A stretch of 5,030 nt of DNA from Bacteroidales bacterium UBA1733. Lineage in GTDB: Bacteria > Bacteroidota > Bacteroidia > Bacteroidales > UBA3663. Position 1 is the stretch's first letter. Each line of letters starts with the position of its first letter. The DNA lies in assembly GCA_002315795.1 (NCBI GenBank), contig DCIF01000067.1, positions 7,188 to 12,217 on the forward strand, read 5' to 3'. Below the pieces are notes generated by a model, which saw only the letters and a list, made by a program, of their open reading frames with translations, was not told the DNA's origin and did not search any database. Below are positions 1-5,030 of the stretch, one piece after another. The position numbers and the translations under genes were made by a program.

Positions 1-605
1 GCCTTCATAGCAGTCTTCTTGCGGAGCTCGATCACGATCTTCGGACAAGCCTTAGCACAAGCGCCACAAGCCACGCACTTGTCTTCATCGACCTCAGGAA
101 GACCCGTTTCCGTGTTGATGTGGATTGCATCGAAGGTACAAGCCTTCACACAGTCACCAAAGCCGAGGCAACCGAAAGCACATCCGCTCTCGCCAGCGAA
201 GGTAGCAGCAGCTACAGCACACGACTTAGCGCCATCATAAGCAGAAAGCTTAGGACGACAGGCAATCGAACCATTGCAACGGACTACAGCCAACTTAGGT
301 TCAGCAGCACCAGCCTCAACACCGAGAGTAGCAGCCACCTTAGCCATACAGTCAGCGCCACCTACCGGACAGAGCAGACTTCCCAGCGAATTGCTGGCAT
401 CGCGCTCCTTGACACAGGCATCGGCCATACCATGGCAACCAGGGAAGCCACAGCCACCGCAGTTAGCGCCAGGCAGCAACTCCTCTACCTCACCCACGCG
501 AGGATCCTCGTAAACATAGAACTTCTTGGCCACAAAATACAGGACCAGAGAGCCTATGACTCCGATCGTACCCAGTACGATAAGAGAAACTAAAACTAAA
601 TTCAT
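1..605 (-). CDS. rnfB: RnfB, iron-sulfur subunit of the Rnf electron transport complex (3' end outside window)
   Basis: RnfB is the ferredoxin-like subunit of the membrane Rnf complex, which couples electron flow between ferredoxin and NAD to ion pumping. The start codon is the complement of 603-605, and 201 residues are visible before the left edge with no stop. Residues about 4-26 form one hydrophobic N-terminal anchor. A Cys-rich domain follows with the NCGGCGFPGC motif (C49, C52, C57) and C79 in CPVGG. A second Cys-rich part has C142, C146, C152 and C156, and a classic 4Fe-4S ferredoxin motif follows at C177, C180, C183 and C187-Pro. The reading frame is clean and rich in Ala and Cys. It lies 27 bp downstream of rseC on the same strand, an order expected for Bacteroidota rnf operons, so rnfC and the other subunits probably continue to the left. 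The family assignment is firm. The ion pumped (Na+ or H+) cannot be told from this subunit. Confidence 0.95.
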   Translation of the reverse strand, partial: MNLVLVSLIVLGTIGVIGSLVLYFVAKKFYVYEDPRVGEVEELLPGANCGGCGFPGCHGMADACVKERDASNSLGSLLCPVGGADCMAKVAATLGVEAGAAEPKLAVVRCNGSIACRPKLSAYDGAKSCAVAAATFAGESGCAFGCLGFGDCVKACTFDAIHINTETGLPEVDEDKCVACGACAKACPKIVIELRKKTAMK

Positions 606-632
606 AATAGATATATATTGATTGTTATTTTT

Positions 633-1049
633 CTATGACTGCGAGGACCTCATTATCGAAAAGACTACTTTCCGGTTCAGATTATCCCTCTGCAGAAAAA
701 GCACAAGATAGTAGATCGCAAGCACACCTAAAGTGATGAGACATGCCTGCATCTCACCTACCAGAGGCACCGCTGCAAAAAGAACCAGGAAAGCAATGAC
801 CAATGGCACCATGAAAGCCAGCATCACAGCCGACCATGCCATCTCGTTGCTAACAATAATCAAGACCTTTTCACCTACACAATAATCTATACCTTCACTG
901 TCGGCCACAACGACTTTCTCTGCCTGATCCTGACTGGAGCAGATACCTTTGGCATGACATCCGGAACAAGCAGAACTCTGAATGAAGCAGACAGTAACCT
1001 GTCGGCCATCCACCTTGATAACACGGCCATCGTGAGTGATATTTTTCAT
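633..1049 (-). CDS. rseC: RseC/MucC-family membrane protein (SoxR-reducing system type)
   Basis: The product is a small membrane protein of the RseC/MucC family, known in Proteobacteria from sigma-E regulation and from the SoxR-reducing (Rsx) system; its Bacteroidota role is inferred from its Rnf neighbour. From Met at 1049 it has 138 residues. An N-terminal soluble part has a Cys cluster, C21 then ACSGCHAKGIC (C28, C31, C37), typical of the family. Two hydrophobic helices follow, at about residues 68-88 and 91-110, ahead of a basic C-terminal tail. The frame stays open to an upstream Met at 1082. The 1049 start is preferred because MKNITHDGRVIKV resembles the usual family N-terminus, and because the only promoter-like motif, at 1094-1101, would give a leader of only a few bases for the 1082 start. 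The stop is TAG (complement of 633-635), followed after 27 bp by rnfB, so the two are probably co-transcribed. Confidence 0.88.
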   Translation of the reverse strand: MKNITHDGRVIKVDGRQVTVCFIQSSACSGCHAKGICSSQDQAEKVVVADSEGIDYCVGEKVLIIVSNEMAWSAVMLAFMVPLVIAFLVLFAAVPLVGEMQACLITLGVLAIYYLVLFLQRDNLNRKVVFSIMRSSQS

Positions 1050-1093
1050 CGATAAGACTAACTTGCAGATATGGAATCGCATTTATTTTGGTG

Positions 1094-1101
1094 CAAATGT
1101 A
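1094..1101 (-). promoter_or_regulatory. Bacteroidota -7 promoter element for rseC-rnfB
   Basis: Read on the minus strand this is TACATTTG, a perfect match to the Bacteroidota -7 consensus TAnnTTTG. Transcription would begin about 6-8 bases downstream, near 1087, giving a leader of about 38 bases to the Met at 1049. No good -33 TTTG is seen at the expected distance (around 1120-1127); the region is only A/T-rich. The motif and position are seen; promoter activity is inferred. Confidence 0.55.
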
Positions 1102-1131
1102 CGAAATTTTACCGAAAAATAGGCACGTTTT

Positions 1132-1173
1132 GCTATAAAAAAAATGTATTTATGTTATAGAGCTATAAAAAAA
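1132..1173. repeat. Direct repeat and overlapping palindrome in the divergent promoter region
   Basis: The 12-mer GCTATAAAAAAA occurs at 1132-1143 and again at 1162-1173, exactly 30 bp apart (about three helical turns). Overlapping the second copy is a perfect inverted repeat, TTATAG (1155-1160), spacer AG, CTATAA (1163-1168). The pair lies between the two divergent promoter motifs, upstream of both, where a regulator could bind. In such AT-rich DNA a short palindrome can arise by chance, so an operator role is only a suggestion. Confidence 0.35.
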
Positions 1174-1179
1174 GGTGAT

Positions 1180-1215
1180 TTTGTACTCAAAAGTGAGGAT
1201 TTTTTCTTAATTTTG
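1180..1215 (+). promoter_or_regulatory. Bacteroidota promoter for the glutaminyl cyclase-sufE gene cluster
   Basis: TAATTTTG at 1208-1215 matches the -7 consensus TAnnTTTG, and TTTG at 1180-1183 could serve as the -33 element. The 24 bp between them is a little longer than usual. A start site near 1221-1223 would give a leader of about 35 bases to the ATG at 1258. No comparable motif is seen in the gaps before the three downstream genes, so this is the best candidate promoter for all four. Confidence 0.6.
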
Positions 1216-1257
1216 CAGCCAAGAAGATGTTAAAAATTAAAACTTCTGATAAATCAG

Positions 1258-2253
1258 ATGCTCAAATATCTCTTTTTCTCTGGCCTTGCGCTGATGACGG
1301 CATGCTGCAGCTGCACCAACTCAGCCAGTCAGTCACAGGCCTCGGCATCCACGCCATCACAGAGTGAAAGCCGTGCTGCCAAGACCGTGTTTTCTGCCGA
1401 TTCGGCCCTGCTCTATGTAAAGCAGCAGCTCGACTTCGGTCCACGTGTTCCCGGAACCGAAGCACAACAGCAATGTGGCGCCTGGTTAGAGGGCGAACTG
1501 ATCCGACACGGAGCCAGCGTGAAGGTGCAACGCACCGAAGCGACCGCCTATAACGGCACCAGGCTGCCAGTCATCAACGTTTTTGGCAGTTTCAATCCCG
1601 ACGCCAAACTGCGCGTGTTGCTCGTCAGTCACTGGGACTGTCGCCATGTTGCAGACAACGATCCAGATCCGAGCAAGCGACAGCAACCTGTCGATGGAGC
1701 CAACGACGGAGCCAGTGGTGTGGGTGTGTTGCTTGAAATCGCGCGTCAGGCAGGTATCAGGAAACCTCTGGTGGGCATTGACATCCTGCTCACCGACGTC
1801 GAGGACTATGGTGCTCCTGACGACTGGCAAGGCTCGCACGACGAGAAATGGTGGGGTATGGGAACCCAGCTTTGGTGCCAGCAGATGGTCAAAGAGAACT
1901 ATCGTCCGCAGTATGGCATCCTGCTCGATATGGTAGGAGCACCAGATGCAACTTTCTATCGCGAATATTATAGCTGCCGCTATGCTTCGATCTATGTCGA
2001 CCAGATCTGGCGCGCTGCTGCAGAACTCGGTTACAGTAATCTCTTCATCAACCGCAACGGAGGCGGCATCACCGACGATCATGTGTTCATCAACCAGATA
2101 CTCGGCACACCGACCGTCGATATTATCGATACACGTATGGATGAAGAAGGTACCTTCTACCCCTACTGGCACACCACAGGCGACACGCTCGATAAGCTCT
2201 CGAAAGAAACGCTGCAGAAAGTAGGCAACTTACTGGTTAAGTTGCTATGGTAG
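1258..2253 (+). CDS. M28-family glutaminyl-peptide cyclotransferase-like lipoprotein (type II glutaminyl cyclase)
   Basis: This predicted zinc enzyme turns N-terminal glutamine of exported proteins into pyroglutamate. It has 331 residues. A lipoprotein signal ends in LMTAC (Cys16), with no acidic residues just after, which suggests a periplasm-facing lipoprotein. A Ser/Gln/Ala-rich linker runs to about residue 40, then the M28 alpha/beta fold. By comparison with human QC from memory: SHWDCRH at 124-130; DGANDGASG with D150 as zinc ligand (human D159); DVEDYG with E182 as general base and D183 as zinc ligand (human E201, E202); LLDMVGAPDATF at 222-233, close to the human LLDLIGAPNPTF; TDDHVF with D273, D274 and H275; and YWHTTGD with H305 as third zinc ligand (human H330). 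All expected catalytic positions are filled. Such cyclases are known in Porphyromonas, Tannerella and Prevotella. An M28 aminopeptidase is the alternative, but only a single-zinc set is visible, which favours cyclase. It is first in a four-gene same-strand cluster. Confidence 0.88.
   Translation: MLKYLFFSGLALMTACCSCTNSASQSQASASTPSQSESRAAKTVFSADSALLYVKQQLDFGPRVPGTEAQQQCGAWLEGELIRHGASVKVQRTEATAYNGTRLPVINVFGSFNPDAKLRVLLVSHWDCRHVADNDPDPSKRQQPVDGANDGASGVGVLLEIARQAGIRKPLVGIDILLTDVEDYGAPDDWQGSHDEKWWGMGTQLWCQQMVKENYRPQYGILLDMVGAPDATFYREYYSCRYASIYVDQIWRAAAELGYSNLFINRNGGGITDDHVFINQILGTPTVDIIDTRMDEEGTFYPYWHTTGDTLDKLSKETLQKVGNLLVKLLW
2225..2245 (+). other. Perfect hairpin at the 3' end of the cyclase gene
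   Basis: GCAACTTA (2225-2232) and TAAGTTGC (2238-2245) are perfect inverted arms of 8 bp around the 5-base loop CTGGT. The hairpin lies inside the last codons of the cyclase gene, 5 bp before its TAG stop. No T-tract follows, so it is not a standard intrinsic terminator. It could act as a weak pause, processing or mRNA-end stability element between the cyclase and sufE. The structure is seen; the role is inferred. Confidence 0.4.
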
Positions 2254-2260
2254 CAGAAAC

Positions 2261-2330
2261 TATTGTCCCTTAATATCCCCAAATATCCCTTATCATCCCT
2301 TATCATCCCTTAATATCCCCAAATATCCCT
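2261..2330 (+). repeat. Tandem array of seven 10-bp C-rich units before sufE
   Basis: Seven consecutive 10-bp units fill the gap between the cyclase stop and sufE. They are, in order, TATTGTCCCT, TAATATCCCC, AAATATCCCT, TATCATCCCT, TATCATCCCT, TAATATCCCC and AAATATCCCT. There is a higher-order 40-bp period: 2266-2292 is repeated exactly at 2306-2332. Each unit has a run of three or four C, separated by 6-7 other bases. The opposite strand therefore has seven G-runs with loops of 7 or fewer, matching the usual G-quadruplex search pattern. The array ends 7 bp before the sufE ATG. No open reading frame runs through it into sufE, since there is an in-frame TAA at 2311-2313. Confidence 0.9.
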
Positions 2331-2337
2331 TAAAAAA

Positions 2338-2763
2338 ATGTCAATCAACGAAATACAAGATCAGATCATTGACGACTTCTCAGCGTTCGATGACTGGATG
2401 GATAAATATCAGGTAATCATTGAGATGGGCAATTCCCTTGAACCGCTCGATGAAAAGTACAAGACGCCGCAGAACCTCATCGAAGGTTGTCAGAGTCGCG
2501 TATGGCTGCAGGCCGATTACGACGAAACCACGAAGCAGATCCACTTCACAGGCGACAGCGATGCGGTCATCGTGAAAGGCCTCGTGAGCTTAGTCATTCA
2601 GGTCTTGAGCGACCATACCCCAGACGAGATCCTGGCTGCAGATCTCTACTTCATCGAGCAGATCGGACTCAAGGAGAACCTCTCTCCTACCCGCTCTAAC
2701 GGATTCCTGTCTATGATCAAGCAGATGCGCATCTATGCGCTCGCATTCAAGGCCAAAGCATAA
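2338..2763 (+). CDS. sufE: SufE sulfur-acceptor protein for Fe-S cluster assembly
   Basis: SufE takes persulfide sulfur from the cysteine desulfurase SufS and passes it to the SufBCD scaffold in the cytoplasm. The product has 141 residues, close to the E. coli protein (138). The acceptor cysteine is in IEGCQSRVW at C51, the same number as the E. coli active cysteine. Other family marks are the Asp/Trp-rich first helix (DDFSAFDDWMDKY), GLVSLVIQVLSDHTPDEI in the middle and LSPTRSNGF near residues 115-123. The ATG at 2338 follows an A-run, typical of Bacteroidota start regions, and sits directly after the 10-bp repeat array. No suf or isc genes adjoin it here, so it acts with a SUF system elsewhere in the genome. 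The identity is firm. The DUF4468 gene starts 23 bp downstream. Confidence 0.96.
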   Translation: MSINEIQDQIIDDFSAFDDWMDKYQVIIEMGNSLEPLDEKYKTPQNLIEGCQSRVWLQADYDETTKQIHFTGDSDAVIVKGLVSLVIQVLSDHTPDEILAADLYFIEQIGLKENLSPTRSNGFLSMIKQMRIYALAFKAKA

Positions 2764-2786
2764 TCACTCAATTACAACCTATCATA

Positions 2787-3401
2787 ATGAAACGTTTTTT
2801 TCTTCTTCTTGCTCTCGCTTCAGGCATAGCAACCTCCACTCAGGCTCAGATTACCGCTACCGCAGAGACTCAGACCACTGAGGATCCGAATGCCAAGTAC
2901 CTCGTTCCTATCCCACTGGAGGAGAATGGGAAAGTATATCTGGAGCGTGACCTCACCTTACCCAAAGGCACCAATAAAGAAGAGACTTTTGAAAAGATGA
3001 AAGACTGGGTCGATCGTTGCATGAAAGATCCTCGTATCTCCAGCAATGTTGAGCTCGACCCCGAGGCTCCTAAGACGATTTCAAGAGCCGTCACTCAGGA
3101 GATGGTCTTTTCGAGCAATTTTATCTCGCTCGATAAGTGCCAGATCTCCTATGTCTTAGAGCTCTCCCTGAAAGGCGATCAGATGATTTTGAAGATGCGT
3201 CGCATCACTTATCATTACGACGGAGACAATCCAGATCGCAAGATGCAGCACCTTGCAGCCGAAGACTACATAGCCGATTCTGTCTGTCTCAACAAAGCAG
3301 GCACCAAGATCTACAAGAACTATCGCAAGTTCCGTGTGAAGACCATCGACCTCATCGACGAGTACAAGTCATCCCTCAAGATGGCTTTCTGGATTAAGTA
3401 A
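2787..3401 (+). CDS. Secreted DUF4468 (TBP-like fold) protein of unknown function
   Basis: This 204-residue exported protein of unknown function resembles the Bacteroidota family DUF4468, which is described as having a TBP-like fold. A signal peptide covers residues 1-20: MKR, a Phe/Leu/Ala-rich core, then STQA. The likely signal peptidase I site is A20|Q21, leaving glutamine as the first mature residue. The DUF4468-like part runs from about residue 50 to 145, with YLERDLTLPKG, an amphipathic helix (ETFEKMKDWVDRCMKD) and strand-like segments such as MILKMRRITYHYDG. The rest (about 150-204) is Lys-rich and ends at FWIK. No lipobox or membrane segment follows the signal, so it should be periplasmic or outer-membrane associated. 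It lies 23 bp after sufE and 21 bp before the transporter gene. The family call is by eye, and no function can be assigned. Confidence 0.8.
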   Translation: MKRFFLLLALASGIATSTQAQITATAETQTTEDPNAKYLVPIPLEENGKVYLERDLTLPKGTNKEETFEKMKDWVDRCMKDPRISSNVELDPEAPKTISRAVTQEMVFSSNFISLDKCQISYVLELSLKGDQMILKMRRITYHYDGDNPDRKMQHLAAEDYIADSVCLNKAGTKIYKNYRKFRVKTIDLIDEYKSSLKMAFWIK

Positions 3402-3422
3402 TTCCTCACTCCTAATTAAAGA

Positions 3423-4373
3423 ATGTGGATTGTTCTCGCCTTCATCTCAGCCATGCTGCTGGGATGCTACGACGTCTGTAAGAAGATCTCCCTCAAGGGC
3501 AACGCCGTCATCCCTGTGCTGTTGCTCAACACCGTATTCTGCTCGCTCATCTTCCTGCCACTGGTCGTCTTCTCGGTCACTGGCAGTATCGATACGAGCA
3601 GTTTGCTGTATATCCCACCGATCGAAGACGCCTCGATACATATATATATTATAGCAAAGTCAGCCATCGTGCTGGCTTCGTGGATCTGTGCGTACTACGG
3701 ACTGAAGCACCTTCCGCTGACCATCGCCTCGCCGATCAACGCCACCCGCCCCATCCTCGTCCTTCTCGGTGCCATCTTCATCTTTGGCGAGAAACTCAAC
3801 TCTTGGCAGTGGGCAGGCGTACTGATTTCCATCATCGCCTTCGCACTCATCAGTCGCAGTGGCAAGAAAGAAGGCATCTCGCTCAAGAGTAGCATCTGGA
3901 TCTGGATGGTCATCATCGGCACTATCTTCGGAGCCTTCTCGGGACTCTACGATAAGTTCCTGGTGGGCGATCCACAAAATGGCCAGGGTCTTTTCGGACT
4001 CTGGCCAAACCGCGGGTTCAATAAGATGATCATCCAGTCGTGGTACAACTTCTACCAGGTCCTGATGATGGGAATCGTCTGCCTCATCTGCTGGGCCCCT
4101 AAGCGACATCGCCTCAAGCACCCGTTCCACTGGAAGTGGCAGATCCCGCTGATCTCCCTCTTCCTCTCCGTGGCCGACTTCTGTTACTTCTATGCGCTCT
4201 CTTATCCTGATGCGCTGATCTCAGTCACCTCACTCGTCCGCCGTTCCAGCGTCCTCGTGAGTTTTCTCTGTGGCTGGATCCTCTTCAAGGAGAAGAACAT
4301 CAAGTCCAAGGCCATCGACCTTCTCTTCGTCATCATCGCCATGGCACTTCTGTGGATCGGATCACAGCGATAA
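3423..4373 (+). CDS. EamA-family transporter of the drug/metabolite transporter superfamily, substrate unknown
   Basis: This 316-residue inner-membrane protein has about ten hydrophobic segments, near residues 1-18, 29-53, 72-94, 100-122, 127-144, 157-176, 205-224, 240-260, 264-287 and 296-313. This is the two-repeat (5+5) pattern of EamA/DMT carriers. Family marks include the first helix with LGCYDVCKK, the ALPLTIASPI-like stretch LPLTIASPINATRPILVLLG ending each half's fourth helix in FGEKL, and the matching SVTSLVRRSSVLVSF with FKEKN in the second half. A loop at 181-203 has GDPQNGQG and Trp194, and a basic loop sits at 227-239. DMT members move nucleotide sugars, amino acids, purines or drugs, and nothing here narrows that. 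The ATG at 3423 lies 21 bp after the DUF4468 stop. The stop is only 3 bp from the stop of the opposing gene. Confidence 0.88.
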   Translation: MWIVLAFISAMLLGCYDVCKKISLKGNAVIPVLLLNTVFCSLIFLPLVVFSVTGSIDTSSLLYIPPIEDASIHIYIIAKSAIVLASWICAYYGLKHLPLTIASPINATRPILVLLGAIFIFGEKLNSWQWAGVLISIIAFALISRSGKKEGISLKSSIWIWMVIIGTIFGAFSGLYDKFLVGDPQNGQGLFGLWPNRGFNKMIIQSWYNFYQVLMMGIVCLICWAPKRHRLKHPFHWKWQIPLISLFLSVADFCYFYALSYPDALISVTSLVRRSSVLVSFLCGWILFKEKNIKSKAIDLLFVIIAMALLWIGSQR

Positions 4374-4376
4374 CAA

Positions 4377-5030
4377 TTATTTCAGGAATCGTGCCAGCAT
4401 GTCCATCATCACAGGTATATCAATCGGTTTGCTCAGATGGTCGTTCATGCCAGAATCCAAAGCTTTCTGCTTATCTTCATCGAGCGTGCTGGCAGTCATG
4501 GCGATGATCGGAATGTTTGCAAATGATGAATCGCTCATAGAGCGGATCTTATGTGTAGCTTCATACCCATCCATGTTTGGCATCTGAACATCCATCAGGA
4601 TCAAGTCAAAATTGCCTGCATCTGCCTTTGACAGAATCTCGACACAATTCAAGCCATCTACGGCTCTAACCACTTCGAAACCGACGTCTGTTAGAATCGT
4701 TGCAGCGATTTCTGCATTGAGATCGTTATCCTCGGCCATAAGAATTCTTTTGCCACCTGCTATCAGTGACATACTGAATGGAGTTACGTCCTGGACTGTC
4801 TTACCGCTCTCAATATCTGCTTTTTGCTGAACAGTATCAACGATGGTGACCAAAGACTCGCAGGCGCTTCTGATCTTTTTGAGATAGTCAAGACTCTTCT
4901 CCTTATCGTCGAGACAACGTTCCATAAGCCCTGCAAGACCCACAATGCTGTTCATTGGAGTACGAATGTCGCGCGTAATTTTCAGAAGCGAATCGGTCTT
5001 AGCCTTATTGGCCTCTAAGGTATGAGCCAT
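4377..5030 (-). CDS. Hybrid histidine kinase-like protein: degenerate HisKA plus receiver domain, no ATPase domain (5' part outside window)
   Basis: This is the C-terminal 217 residues of a signalling protein; numbering here starts at the right edge. Residues 1-12 look like the coiled-coil linker that normally follows a sensor or PAS domain, so the Met at 5030 is probably internal and the gene continues to the right. Residues 12-75 match a HisKA dimerisation domain, but the H-box reads ITRDIRTPMNSI where active kinases have SHDIRTPMN: the phospho-acceptor His is Arg20 (codon CGC, complement of 4971-4973). No HATPase domain follows. After IESGK and a linker of about 17 residues comes a complete receiver domain (95-217) with acidic pair E100 and D101, phospho-acceptor D147 in LILMDVQMPNMDGYE, T179 in MTAST and K201-Pro. 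It ends at FLK with no DNA-binding output domain. It probably receives phosphate from another kinase; autokinase activity is not expected from the visible part. The stop is TAA (complement of 4377-4379). Confidence 0.85.
   Translation of the reverse strand: MAHTLEANKAKTDSLLKITRDIRTPMNSIVGLAGLMERCLDDKEKSLDYLKKIRSACESLVTIVDTVQQKADIESGKTVQDVTPFSMSLIAGGKRILMAEDNDLNAEIAATILTDVGFEVVRAVDGLNCVEILSKADAGNFDLILMDVQMPNMDGYEATHKIRSMSDSSFANIPIIAMTASTLDEDKQKALDSGMNDHLSKPIDIPVMMDMLARFLK

Noticed and set aside
120..593. Plus-strand open frame of 157 codons
   Set aside because: It lies wholly opposite rnfB, whose Cys motifs prove the minus strand is coding. The predicted product is low-complexity Ser/Thr/Ala with no family features.
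1227..1367. Possible short leader peptide of 46 codons starting at the ATG at 1227
   Set aside because: It overlaps the start of the cyclase gene in another frame. It has no family features, and the lipoprotein signal from 1258 clearly marks the real start.
1486..2172. Minus-strand open frame of 228 codons
   Set aside because: It is antisense to the glutaminyl cyclase gene, which has all expected catalytic motifs. The antisense product shows no recognisable domain, and such long shadow frames are common opposite biased codon use.
2261..2330. CRISPR array or intrinsic terminator as explanation for the repeats
   Set aside because: Units are 10 bp with no spacers, which excludes CRISPR. The array has no self-complementary arms or T-tract, which excludes a standard terminator.
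3660..4130. Minus-strand open frame of 156 codons
   Set aside because: It is antisense to the transporter. The Asp/Glu-rich product is what complementing hydrophobic ATC/CTC codons yields, so it is a shadow frame.
4350..4367. CTGTG/CACAG inverted repeat near the end of the transporter gene as terminator
   Set aside because: The stem is only 5 bp with an 8-base loop, inside coding sequence and without a T-tract. A match this short is expected by chance.

Overview
The window looks like chromosomal DNA of a Bacteroidota organism, most likely Bacteroidales of the Prevotella type. The evidence is a DUF4468 secreted protein, a mammalian-like (type II) glutaminyl cyclase lipoprotein, a hybrid-kinase-like signalling gene, TAnnTTTG promoter motifs and A-rich start contexts in place of Shine-Dalgarno sites. 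The species cannot be fixed from the sequence alone. No RNA gene, CRISPR array, insertion sequence or phage gene was seen.

Layout. Positions 1-1049 on the minus strand hold the start of an Rnf/Rsx redox-pump operon: rseC first, then rnfB, which runs off the left edge. A 175-200 bp AT-rich divergent region (about 1050-1257) carries one recognisable promoter for each direction, plus a short palindrome and a direct repeat between them. Positions 1258-4373 on the plus strand hold four closely spaced genes that may form one operon: a glutaminyl cyclase-like lipoprotein, sufE, a DUF4468 secreted protein and an EamA/DMT membrane transporter. Positions 4377-5030 on the minus strand hold the C-terminal part of a hybrid-kinase-like protein that converges on the transporter with 3 bp between the stop codons.

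Function. RseC and RnfB belong to membrane electron transfer between ferredoxin and NAD (Rnf) or related redox control. SufE passes sulfur to the SUF iron-sulfur assembly machinery. The cyclase should cap N-terminal glutamine on exported proteins. The DUF4468 protein two genes downstream has a signal peptide whose predicted cleavage exposes such a glutamine. The transporter's substrate is unknown.

The least ordinary items are: (1) a 70-bp array of seven 10-bp C-rich units filling most of the gap between the cyclase and sufE, with a G-quadruplex-type pattern on the opposite strand; (2) a perfect 8-bp-stem hairpin at the 3' end of the cyclase gene, just before that array; (3) the kinase-like protein, whose phospho-acceptor histidine is replaced by arginine and which lacks an ATPase domain while its receiver domain is intact. 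No clearly new multi-gene system was found.
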